In this document: positions 14,570-26,500 of the stretch, piece after piece
How positions within the stretch are numbered: position 1 is the stretch's first letter
Layout of the letters: every line of letters begins with the position of its first letter
Assembly: GCF_004193775.1 (NCBI RefSeq)
Contig: NC_041010.1
Coordinates: 41,033,562-41,097,561 of the forward strand
Source of the DNA: Glycine soja
Lineage: Eukaryota; Streptophyta; Magnoliopsida; Fabales; Fabaceae
Direction of reading: 5' to 3'
Length of the DNA: 64,000 bases
Translations under genes and position numbers: made by a program
Notes under the pieces: model-generated
What the model saw: the letters and a program-made list of their open reading frames with translations, nothing else
What the model was told of the DNA's origin: nothing
Databases searched by the model: none

Positions 14570-17500
14570 CTACGACCTCTGGTTTTTTGATGCAAAACGA
14601 AGGACCAAGTAAAACAAAACCCTATATAGCACAGCCCAACCAAACATTATAAGCACAATTGTCCTCTTCCTACGTTCAAGAATGTCAATATGTAGACTTT
14701 TCAAGATATCAAAACCAGTAATGGCTGCACCATCAAGATACCCAAACCCAAAGGTATCATTGGTCTGGTACTGGTTCATCAAGAGCCCCTCATAAGGGTA
14801 CGTCATGGTTGAAATTTTGTTCATCCAACGCCAAAAATGGGGAATGTCCTGGCTGTTTAAGAAGTATCCACAGAACAAGAAGAACAAGGCAGTGAAGGCA
14901 ATAACCACAGCATAACCAAGGATGTAATTTGGAACAACTGAGCTCACAAACACAACAAATGAATTGGTTGAAAGAAGAGAAACGAAGAGAACAAGCAAGA
15001 AGTAAAGAAAAGGGCCTCGAAGTTTTAGGGCAAACCAAACAATGACAGCATAAGAAGTTGCTTGGAGAAGAATGAATGGCATGTGAGTGATTATGCCTGC
15101 AATGGTGTAAGTGGAAGCTCTATAGGCGTTGTGAGAGGTTTCCCTTATGAAGATGAACCTTTCTTGGATGAAGGCCGGGACGGCGTCGTTGGAAGAGAAG
15201 AAGAAGAGGCACACTGTGAAGATGAAGAAGCTGAGGCGGTTGGTGATTCCTTGCAATGTTTCTTTTGGCTTGAAGAACATTGTGGCCATCATGATGCCCA
15301 TGAAGGTGAGAACCATGAGTCTTGAAAGGAAGAGTTCAGGGGTGCGCCTTATGTTTATGAAGTTGCGACGCATAAGGATCCAAATCTCTCCTATGTAGGA
15401 ATTTGCAAACTTTGGGCCAAGGTGTTCGTGTGTGGCGTTTGAGGCAGTGATGTAGTCATTCTCATTCACTGTGTAGTCACTGCTATGGGGTGTTGGAGTG
15501 GCTTGGAGGATTTCACTCGAGTATGTGTAGTAGCCAGGTGAAGCATTGCTTCTGCGTATCACACAAATGATTAAGAATAACAAGAACATAAAAAATTTTA
15601 GGACATAAATTAATTAATTAAAGGCTTAATTAACATTTTGGTTTCTATAAAATATCTCATTTTGTGTTAAACCAAAATATCTCATTTTATGTTTTAATCC
15701 TTCAAAGATTTTTTATTTGTTTCTGTCCATATAATTTTTTTTTCTTTTGATTTTAGTTTCTGCTTTGAATAATGATATAATAACGAACTTGACAATCCAT
15801 TTACTTATCATCATTAAATCTCAGTGATATGAGGATAAAATAATTGAAATTTAAGTTTTAAACTCACTAATAAAAAAAATAATTTTTATTAGTTTTATAA
15901 AATAAAAAAGTCACAATGTTAACAAAAAAGGAAAAATATATTATGACACTCAAATACTAATAGATACCTAATGAAAAAGAAAATAGAGCTATAATAGATA
16001 ATATGATATAATAAAAAAAGATAGAAAAAAATAAAAGTTATTGATAAGATGTGTGAAATACTGGGATGTCAAAATATCACCACTAAACAAAAGTCACATA
16101 TTATTGCACAAAAAATCTAATATATAACTATAAAAAAGAAAATCTCTTAAGTTTTGATTTAGGTTTCAGTAATTACTGGTTGGGCCCTACTAATAAGATA
16201 GCCATCTAAGTTCTCATATAAAACAATGTTGAATAAATGGTCTAGTCAATTACCTTGCGGTATTCTGCAGCTTGTGATCATTCTTAAGCCGCGAAGGAGT
16301 GAATTTCAAAAACGCCGCACTATTCCCAGTGCTCCACGACATTGATGTATTGTTGTTATAGGGACTTCTGAGACTGTGATCAAAATCATCCACGACCCTT
16401 CTACTCACTTGCGACGAGTAAGAAAAGTCCTGAGATTTCTCCCCATACCTATGGCCAAGGTGCGAGGACGGAGCAGGTGAGGGTGCAACAGAAGACAGAG
16501 AGTGTAGTTGTTCAGACAAAGGAGGTGGCTTCACTCCAGTGCGTGCAAACTCAGCAAGTGCTTCAACTCCAACCTCAGACTGGTCATACTCTTGAATCAC
16601 ATCAATGAGAAGCTCGATGGGGCTCTCTCCTTTGGGAATTTTGCGTGGCATGCGACTCAGGTGGAGTGCCACGTCTTGGGGCGAGCCTTGGAACATGAGC
16701 TGGCCGCGTGCGAGGATGATGAGGTGGTCGAGGAGGAGCTGGATTCTGGATGAGGGCTGGTGGATGGTGAGGATCACCGTGCTACCGCTGCGGGCGATGT
16801 CATGCACTTTCTCGATCACGCTGTGGGCACTGGTGGAGTCTAGCCCCGAGGTTGGCTCGTCCAGGAAGAGGAGGGATGGGCCGTGGATGATGTCCACGCC
16901 GATTGAAACCCGACGCCGCTCTCCGCCGGAGACTCCTCTTGTACCTTCGTCTCCTATGTAGGTGTTTTGAGATGACTGCTCCATCCAAATACAAACATGT
17001 TTTCAAGACAATAATATATGATAGATGATAAGATATGATAAAAAAAAATTATTAATTGTGTGTTTGAATAGTACAAATGTCAAGGTTGTCTACAAATGCG
17101 TATATCATTACTCTATTTGTTTTTAACAAAATTAATGAAGGGACATTGAGGGTGGTATATATCTTAACTATGTTTGAATAGTGTTGTGATTTAATAAAAA
17201 TTTTATTGCATAAATTATTAAAGTAAAACTCTATTCAATCACCAAAAACATCTATAATTCATATAGGTTTTAATATTTCCTTGGCTAGGAATAAGGCAAA
17301 TGTTATTCTTAACAAGTGTTTTTAAAACATTCGTCTAAATATTTTATTAGGATGTATAAAATTATGTTTTCATAATTATTTTGGTGGTCTTCTTTGATTA
17401 TCACAATAAATATTTACTTATTTTAATTCATTAATTAATGTCCTTAGAGCACTTATTATTAACCACCTAAGAACAATTGAACAGCAATTCAATTAATTAG

Positions 17501-18040
17501 TAGCAGATTCTATTCCATAGAGGACTAATTCAGTGGTATCAAAACCCTTACCGATAAGCCAAGCTGGTTAATGAGCTTCTCCACCCTCTGCTTCTTATCA
17601 GCAAGTGAGAGTGGCCCCAGACGAAAATCAGCAGCAAACATCAAAGTCTCATAGACGGTGAGCATTGGGAAAAGCCTGTCTTCCTGCATGATATATGCAG
17701 AAGTTCTCTTGATCAAGCTTGCACTCACAGTCGCACCATCCAAGGAGACCCTCCCTTTGAGGCTCCCACTCGCAATCCTCCCAGCAAGGCCATCCAAGAG
17801 AGTGGACTTTCCTGCTCCACTAGGGCCCATCACTGCAGTGATGCAACCCTTTGGTGCATAGCTGGTGATATCATGCAGCAAATCCACCTCTTCATTCGAC
17901 CACTTCCCCTCAACCTTTTTCTTCTTTGTAACGGTGTAAGTGAGGCACTCGAACACCAGACCCCCAGTGAAGCTCACCGGCGGTTTCTTTATGTCAATCA
18001 CTGTTTGATCAACACGATGGTGGCCATTGGCTTTAGTCAT
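14570..18040 (-). CDS. STR2: Half-size ABCG transporter, STR2-type (arbuscular mycorrhiza)
   Basis: Half-transporter (ATPase then membrane domain) of the plant ABCG/WBC family. In Medicago, STR and STR2 dimerise in the periarbuscular membrane and are implicated in lipid export to the fungus. Exons 18040-17552, 16975-16254 and 15551-14570 give 2193 nt, 730 aa; the last acceptor could shift by 3 nt. Walker A GPSGAGKST at 72-80, ABC signature VSGGERRR at 178-185, Walker B LLFLDEP at 198-204, H-loop His235; then a Ser-rich linker and an ABC2 membrane domain with about six helices in the last exon. The ATG at 18040 starts MTKANGHH. The STR2 assignment (rather than STR) rests on length close to Medicago STR2 and on SYMRK as neighbour, since in Medicago STR2 and DMI2 have consecutive gene numbers as I recall. 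STR proper is the main alternative. Confidence 0.85.
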
Positions 18041-18086
18041 GGTTGAGGCTAAGGTGTGTGAACAAGTTCAGTATGAACTTTTTTTT

Positions 18087-18350
18087 TTATATGTAAGAAT
18101 CGAAGATAGGTATCAAAGTGTTAGAGAAGATGTTGAGAGTAGAGCGCCTGTTCAAAAGGGCTCCGAAACTGAAGGGGTGGAGGATTGAGGATGTATTAAA
18201 AGAGAAGGGAAAAGAATGCATGTGGGAAAAGGACTTTGTGAAGCCGGTGAAGATGGTGCTTCCAAAGCTGTTCACCATGCTGTCTTCATTGAAGAATCCA
18301 TTTGAGGTTGTTTCCATCGAAAGGTGAAAGTGGCTTCTCGTTTTCTTCAT
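18087..18350. other. Unassigned overlapping ORFs just 5' of STR2
   Basis: On the plus strand an ORF at 18118-18327 encodes a 69-aa basic peptide rich in Lys, Glu and Val. On the minus strand an ORF spans 18087-18350; its ATG is at 18317 and its stop lies about 47 nt before the STR2 start. The segment is less AT-rich than its surroundings. On the minus strand it could be STR2 5' leader with an upstream ORF. On the plus strand it could be a small divergent gene. I recognise neither peptide. Confidence 0.3.
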
Positions 18351-21235
18351 CGCTCTTGGTTGATTATATTCGTTTAATTACATTAAGCATGCATACGTGA
18401 TGTATATAATATTCAGTAAAGAAAGCCTAGCTATGAATATTACCTTTTTGGATTTATATATGGTTCATTATTGTACGTATGTGGAACACTAACGGACTTA
18501 CCGATTTTATGAACAACTATTAATTAGAAAAAACAAAAATTGGTTACTTTCGAATTCTTTTTTTAGAATAATTAATTGCTATTTAACAATGCAATAAGAT
18601 TTATTAGAAAAGTGATGATATATATCCTTATATATGGTACCATCCTTTTCACCAAGTTATTGAGCCGTACGTTGTGCCTCAGTAATCGGCATAAGATCCT
18701 TATCCATGTTCCTCTTCAAGCAGAAGTTACCATTATTAACTGTTGAACCAAATGTTGAAGGACGACAGTGAAGTATGATTTTCTTAGCTGGAATCTTTTC
18801 CTTCCGAATCGACCAGGATCTGTATATAGTTGTTGGTCGATGATCTACAAGTTATTGTCCTAGCTAGTAAATAGTTATGTTTTGAATTTGATTAATTTCA
18901 ACCTTTTGTTGTCATAAAAACACGTGAAAAACTAAAATGTACTTGATTCTGATAAAGTAAGTAATCTTTAATGAATTAATCAATAGTTGATATTCAACAA
19001 AAAAAAATGTATGATTTATTAATACATATAGATGTACTATTATTATTTTTTTCATTAAAGAATTATATTTCTTAGTTTATCTTTTTTTTTTTATCAATTT
19101 AGCATTAACGCGTACATCATAATATAATTGAGTTGAGTCAAAATTGGAGTACACTAACTTATATTTACTAGCGTACACTTGCTTATTTTCTACAAAGAAT
19201 ACATATTTAATAAGTTATATCTTGGATATGTTTTAAGATAATCATAATTATAAATTATTAATTAAAATACTCATTCTTAAAGAATAGGTGAGCCTTGAGT
19301 GAGTGTATTTTAATAAATTTTACAGCAATTTGTTAGTATATACATGCATTTGTTTTCCGAAGAAATTCATTAACAAGTTTTAAAAAGAGTTGTCATAACA
19401 TATATTAACGTATATTCCAAAAAAAAAATGAGTACAAATATATATTGATAATGTTTGCGCCAAAAACTTGTCTATCTTGAGTCATATCAAACACTACGAC
19501 GAATTTTTAACTTCGCAGGAATCGGGTTCCACCTTAGAATTTGTCACAATGCCATAACTAGACAAATCTGGCTTGTGATTCTTGACTTGACAAATCAAAT
19601 AAATACTAGAAACCAAAGTCAGCAAATGCATTCATAACATAAATAGTAAATATGTAGAAGAGGTGTGACACTCTTCAATTGAGGAATTAAGATGAAAGGG
19701 ATTAATATACAATATAATACGATGATGACTATAATTAATGGACGGCAAAAGAAAAGGAAAAACACAATAATATTTTGCATGCAAGCTCATTTTTATCATT
19801 CTTCGAAAGTAATCAACCCATTATCTGTATAACATTTTTTAGTCGTCAATGATGTTTTTTTTCTTTTCATTTTTATTTATTTTCATTTATTTCTTTTTTG
19901 ACTTTTCCTAAAAGTGTACGTAAATAATATTTAGGTGAAATTTCCCGTAACCCAGAAATATAGTTGGGTACAGTCTCCTCCGTCCTATGTAGCAACGTGG
20001 ATATCATTGATGATATGAAAAACATTATTGTTTTAATATTACTATATCTCTATGGTAATTTCTATTTCAAATAACCCATTTGTATTAACGATTTGTTTGT
20101 TTAGATACATTTTGAAGCGAAAGAAATAGATCAGAAACAAGTGAGAGAGAAAAAGAATTTTATGGTTTATTGGAAAAGGAGAGATAGGGGGAAGATAGAA
20201 AAGTTTTATGGATCTACACGCAAAAAATAAAAATAAAAATATCTCATGAAGGCTTTATTTGGATATTGAAAGATTTTGAGAAAAAAGGATCGAGAGTATA
20301 AAAAGAAGCAGAAGAAAAGAGAATTTGTAAAAGAAAATAAAAAAATTGGGTGGATTCTAATTGAGGTAGTGAATATGTAGTTTACGGGTAAATTGATATA
20401 ATTGTTTTTTCAGACTTTATTTCATAAACAATTATCTTAATTTTTCTTTAAAATAGATTCTTAAATCTTCTTTTGTAAATAAAATTGTAAAAAAAAAAAA
20501 AACAACTATGTTGAATTGACAACTAAAATCTTACTAAGTTATGGATGATTTTCACATGAAGGGAATGAAGATGCAAAAGGAGAGCAGTGAATCACAAACT
20601 TAAGCAAACGATTAATCTTGCTTAGGGTTTTAAGTTAAGGCTTGCTTATGTGAGTCTTCAATCTTGTTTAAGTGAGAAGGGATGCTTAAGCAAGACTATG
20701 TTGTCACTTAAGTAATCACACAAGTTCAAGAAGTAGGTTTAAACAACACAAATTCGTTTAAGTAAGAACTCATTTGTGTTTAATCCGACGTGGTAGTTTT
20801 TAACAAAAAAATTATTTATAAGTGGATAAGTGGAGCATAGTGATTGGCTCATTCAGAATTTTGATGAGGGTGATTCTAAAGCGCGATCTCTCTTTATTTT
20901 CCTTCCATGGTTGATTCTTCATATTCTACAAATTCTTCTTGTATCTTCATCTTCTCCATGGCTTGTAGTAGCTAAACTTCACAGTTGTTGGAATTGAGCA
21001 TGTAATAGGAGCTCAAACCACATGATTATTGTGTATATATCTTCATATCTATTCAATGCATTTGATTTCTACTTTTAGGCTTCAATCTCTGTCTTAGCTT
21101 GATCAACCTTATGCCATGAGTTATTTTGTGTTTGAAAACATATCTTAATTCTAGATTTGGAGTATAAATAGGTCGAATAAGACTTCTAGGGATAGGATTA
21201 ATGTTTTCAATGTTTGAAATCCTTTTTTCTGAACC

Positions 21236-21287
21236 TAATTTTTATATTAGATCTCATAAGGAATTGAGGGATCTAATATAGAAATTA
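21236..21287. repeat. Hairpin with 18-bp stem
   Basis: Arm 21236-21253 (TAATTTTTATATTAGATC) pairs with 21270-21287 with one mismatch, around a 16-nt loop. A second near-palindrome (CTCAATTCTT/AAGAATTGAG) follows at 21291-21311. It may be a fold-back element remnant or a transcribed hairpin; no gene is visible around it. Confidence 0.6.
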
Positions 21288-22163
21288 AGTCTCAATTCTT
21301 TAAGAATTGAGATTTGAGAATTCTATAAGGATCAAATATGTGTTGAATTGAGAATATGATCTAAGATTTCAATTACATGTGATGAGATTCCTATGAAGTT
21401 CAATTCCAACAACATTTTCTTTCTTGTTTTGTGCTTCTACAAACTTTTTGGTTCTAGAATGTGTTTAAGAGGATATTCAGCTGGTGGTGGAAGAATAATG
21501 AAGAGAAAGACGTCGAGGAGTTTATGGAGACGGTTGACGATGGTGCTACAAGCGACAAAATTGTGGGTAAAGGAGGATTTGGAGACTCAACAACCGACCT
21601 TGACTCTGGTGGAGTTGTAGGAAGAGGTTCTAAGACCTTCGGCTTCAATGTTGAGAGTGTGCAAGTGAGCGACAAAGGTGTCTTTGAGAGGAGTGTCAAA
21701 GTCAATGGCAACAACGATAATTTTGATAGGGCATGGGTTTTCCTACATGGTTATTTTGCTTTTGCTGATTTAGTTATGTCATTTGAGGAGTTATTTGTTA
21801 CAGAGGAAACATCATTCTAAGTAGACTATATATAGTTGTTGATGGTGATGATGCACCTTAGTGAGGTTGGTGGTGCATGGTGGAGATGAAGTGGAACACA
21901 ACATTCTACGAGATGCTGACATCAATGGGGATGACAGAGAACTTCATTAACTATGTGAGATGAAAGTGATTATTAGATTGATTATATTTGATTAGTCAAT
22001 AAATACTAACTATAATATGTTGAATCTAAATTGTTAAATGTTTTATAATATATTTAGTGGTTCGTAGATGTACTACTTACAATTTAGAAAATAAAAAAGG
22101 TGAACTACTTATTGAATTATATCGATCTCACGTAGAAACATCACCAAAGTGATATAAATCAAT

Positions 22164-22899
22164 TAGAGTATATTTGGATAAAGAATTTTAACTGAGGAAA
22201 GTAATTTATCAGAGAATTTAAATTTTTTTAATCTATAATTTATTGTTTGGATATTTTTTTATGAAGAATTTAAATTTTTAAAATTTTAAAACAAAATTTT
22301 AAACAACTAAAAATGTGAAATTTTAATTTTCTTAAAATGTGAGAAATTGAAATTTTCTTCTTGATAGAAGAACCTTCCAAAATATTTGTATATTTCCTTT
22401 ATAACCTCCATCCTCTCTTCCACATGAAAGTTTCCAAGATCTCGTTCTCAAATTCGTGACTCTTCCCTCACGCTGATGATCCATTTCTTCAAGAAAAACC
22501 ATCTGAGCTCGCGGAGCGTCGATTGGATGTAGGCGTAGGGGAACACGTAGAACTGCACCCGCCAGTCATGGAAGCATCTGTCGTTGCCTATCACGTAGTG
22601 AAGATGCTCGCTGACATGGAAGGTCTGGGTCATGCCTTGTGTCGTTGACTGAATGTTGTGGTCGGATATGGTGGTGTACGCCATCGTGTTTCGATTCCCC
22701 AACAACTCCTCATGTCGCATCAATATTCTTCTCTTTGAAAGCACACAAATCATATATTCTTTTCTCTTTGCATTCATTTTCTTTCACCTTCATAATTTTA
22801 ATATTTTTTATCCAAACACAAAATTTTGAAAATAAAATAATTTCAATTGAAGTATTTGAAATTCTTAAAATTTAAAATTCCCTCATCCAAACTTACTCT
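22164..22899. mobile_element. TIR element with GC-rich core, Pack-MULE candidate
   Basis: The left end begins AGAGTATATTTGGATAAAG and the right end, reverse-complemented, AGAGTAAGTTTGGATGAGG. Imperfect, AT-rich inverted similarity extends inwards more than 100 bp on each side (TTTAAATTTT, GTTTGGAT motifs). Between the arms lies a clearly GC-richer block (about 22440-22720) with a 109-aa minus-strand ORF that I do not recognise. Long TIRs around gene-like sequence are typical of Mutator-like elements that capture gene fragments. The flanking 9-mers agree only partly, so the target duplication is not proven. Confidence 0.45.
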
Positions 22900-23129
22900 T
22901 AAAAAATTCGTCCCTCTTGCTACGACAAAATTCGTTGGTCTCACATTAGTTTATTTATAAATATACTAATAATATTAATTTATCAATACTATAATTAATA
23001 CTAATAATATATATAAATTTATTTATTTAATAAAAGTAAATATATGTTCAACTTCGAAGTCCATTTAAGTTAAATTGATTTATGTAGTAATAGTAATTAT
23101 ATGTTTTTTAATATACGAATAAAAATTGT

Positions 23130-23130
23130 A

Positions 23131-23159
<29 letters not shown>
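23130..23159. repeat. TA microsatellite
   Basis: About 15 AT/TA units about 340 bp before the plastid-protein gene start. Confidence 0.9.
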
Positions 23160-23162
<3 letters not shown>

Positions 23163-23501
23163 TAGGTCAATGATTATATAAATTTAAAATGTTATGAAAA
23201 GTAATAAATCATACTAATAATATTAATAATATGATTAGTATTTACTTGTCAATAATATTATCAATGGTAATAATCTATATATTACTAATTATGAAAAATA
23301 ATATCCATATTATAAGAAATTATTTATGAGTGAATATATTTTCGTTTTCAAATATACAAATATCACCATTTTTGTTAAAAATAAAATAAAATAATTCTTA
23401 TTAATTTATTCACAACTCTGCCGTGTTCATGAAACGGATAAGGTGATGCTATATAATCAAGTGCGAAGCGTGAGACACTTTGGTGTTGTAGCTGAAGGAA
23501 C

Positions 23502-26500
23502 ATGAAAGGGTACAAGGTTTGGAACTCAACCTTCATACCTTTCAATAATAATCTCTCCCCAAATTACCCCTTAACCCCTTCCTCCTATACTGCTTCAAAC
23601 TACACCCCATCCTTCCAAAACCAAAGACCAAAACTTAAAGCTCAGAATTTCAAACCCCACATTCTTCTATGCGCCTCTCTGCCCAGTAAGTATCATTTCC
23701 CCCCAATTCTCCAATCACTTTGTTCTCATTGTTTTTTCCTTAATTCTTAATACGCTGTATTTTTATTTATTTTTTTACGTTCTCAACATGGGTTTGTGAA
23801 AAAGTTTGAGTCTTGGGCTTTATTTGAAGTGTTAAGGGTGTCACTAGAGTTGGGTAGTAGTATAATATGAAGGGGAGAGCAGCCTGCTGAATTCTCTCTA
23901 GAAATTACAGTGGCATGCAAGGTTTTAAATTGGGGTCTGCAACCGCAGCATCAAGGTATTTTGATTCACCGTAACCACAATTTAAAACCATGGTGACATG
24001 TTACATATATCTTTTTCTATTTTACTTTATTTGTCTGGAATTTCTTTTTATTTTTATTTTAGTTTACTAAATTGTTGGCAATGTAAGAACCAAGAATTTA
24101 GAATGTTGCTGATTTGTCCTGTTGTGCTAACTTGTAAGAATTTAGATACGAAATTAGTTATGGACGAATGAAGGTATTTCCGTTTCCAAAGATACAATTA
24201 TCACCATTTTTGTTCAAATTTTTATGTTCTTATTAGTTTATTCATAACTCTGCCTTGTTCGGATAAGATGATAAGTAAAAAAAGTTCAAGTGAATATAAA
24301 ATTAGAATGTTGCTAAATTGTAAGAAATTAGATTATTCCATGTATCTGTAGATATGATTTGGTCTTTAACCAAACTGAATGACATTGTTTGATTCATGTA
24401 GCCAACTTCACCTACTGTGATAAGACTTTTATGTACTAACAAACAAAAAAGAAGAGTGAACATCTATTTATCTTTCCTTTTAGGATATCTTCTTTCTATC
24501 TTGTTCCGGATGTTTTTCTGACTAATTTCTAGGGGTAGTATTTTGTGTGGCACTAAAAAATGAAATTCCTTTCAGGTCCGCAGGCAAGCAGTGCTTCCAC
24601 GGCTCAAGCTGAGGAGCAAGAGGTTGAAATTGCAAGGGGTTACACTATGACACAATTTTGTGACAAAATGATAGATTTCTTTTTGAATGAAAAAACTAAA
24701 TCAAAAGAATGGAAGAAGTACCTGATATTTAGAGAGGAGTGGAAAAAATACAGTGATAGATTTTTCAGTAGGTGCCAAAGAAGGGCAGACATGGAGAATG
24801 ACCCAGTTATGAAGGAAAAATTTATTTCATTGCGGAGAAAGTTGAAGAAGGTAGTACTGTATGTTTTTTGATGTTCTTCACAACCATGCCCCCTTGCAAT
24901 GTTGATTTAAGAAATAGACTCTTCTATTGCTGAATAAAAGTTGGAAAAGGTGAAGAAGCCTTTAAAATATAGAACTATTGTTTTATACCTTTTTATGGCT
25001 CAAAATGTATAAAACAAAACCTAATCCATATTTTATTTTATAGAAATGGTGCAGATACATTATCCTGCAAGTTCTTGCTAAACTAATAATAAGATAGTAT
25101 TATTATTCTTATTGTTAATTAATTACTTTTTTTAGATAGCACAAACCAAGTACATCAAAAATTACTTTAATCTTTAGGAACTTGCTTGGTTCTAGAGCTT
25201 CTTCCTCAGTTTTGTTTGATCAGGAGTAAGCATTGCAGATTGATGATGAAATGGAAGGACACTATGAACTGCTCAAGGAAGTACAAGATAGCCCAATGGA
25301 CATTAATGCCATAGTTGCCCGAAGGCGAAAAGATTTTACAGGAGAATTCTTCCACTACCTCACTCTTATTTCAGATATGTATGACAGCTTGGAGGAGCGT
25401 GATGGTAATTATATAGGAGTACTAAAAAATGTTTCCTTTTGGGCTTTTTGTCTCAAATGATTATTGATTCTATAACCAGTAATCACCAGAAAGAATGAGA
25501 TGAAATTTGATAGTTGTAACCTGTAATGAGAAAAAGAAAACTGATCTTAATAAAATTGCTCAATTGATTCTTGAAGCTTTTCTTAAAATAAGATTGAAAT
25601 TTGGACTTCTTTTATAAAGGAAGAAGATAGGGAATGTTTTAAATATACCGGTGAAAAACGTAAAGAATTAAGATTTGATGGTTTATTCTTAGTCCTCTTA
25701 CATGTAAAATTTTCATAATGAACCCAACCCTTGCACCCTGGAAAAAGTTGATACTTGTGATCCTGTCCCTTATGTAGGATGTTTCTTATGATTGGCATCG
25801 GTGTATTTCTTGAACAGGGATTTCCAGACTGGGGAGTAGATGTTTGTCAGCTGTCAGTGCATATGATAATACACTAGAGAATATAGAGACATTAGATGCT
25901 GCCCAGGCCAAATTGGATGATATCCTGAATTCTCCTTCTATTGATATTGCTTGTCAGAAGATCAAAAGCTTGGCAAAGGCAAAGGAACTTGATTCTTCAT
26001 TGATATTGTTGATAAGCAGCGCTTGGGCTAAAGCCAAAGAATCTACAACGATGAAGAATGAGGTATGATTTTGAAATATGATGCTCCATGGTTGTTACTG
26101 TATTCGAAAATAGACACACAGGGCCACAGATGCTTCTAATTGTGCCCAATCAATACTAATGAGGCTTTCTAAAACTTAAAACCAAGCAGAATGTGTTCCT
26201 CTTGTGGGTGTATGTGTAAGCATGTCTCAAATTTCTTTTTTTCTGGTGCTATCTGCCTGTTCTGTTTATTAAGATGGTCTTGACTGCACATTCTTATTTT
26301 TCAAGTTTTAACATACAACAACAACAACAACAACGCCTTATCCCACTAGGTGGGGTCGGCTACATGGATCAACTTCCGCCATAATGTTCTATCAAGTACC
26401 ATACTTCTATTCAAATCATTAAGTTCGAGATCCTTTTTGATAACCTCTCTTATAGTCTTTTTGGATCTTCCTCTGCCTCGAATTGTTTGTTTTCTCTCCA

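Larger units (their letters stand above)
18041..23501. other. Intergenic region 5' of STR2
   Basis: Holds the STR2 promoter (minus strand, reading away from 18041) and the promoter of the plus-strand plastid-protein gene (before 23502). It also contains an unassigned ORF pair at 18.1-18.35 kb, a CTTAAG-rich stretch at 20.56-20.79 kb, a hairpin at 21.24 kb, an unassigned 119-codon ORF at 21461-21820 in a locally GC-richer patch, a terminal-inverted-repeat element at 22.2-22.9 kb, and a TA microsatellite at about 23130-23159. No further gene can be supported. Confidence 0.6.

Noticed and set aside
21461..21820. 119-aa plus-strand ORF as a real gene
   Set aside because: No recognisable family, no splice context, and an antisense ORF of similar size covers the same patch. 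Left as unassigned within the intergenic entry.
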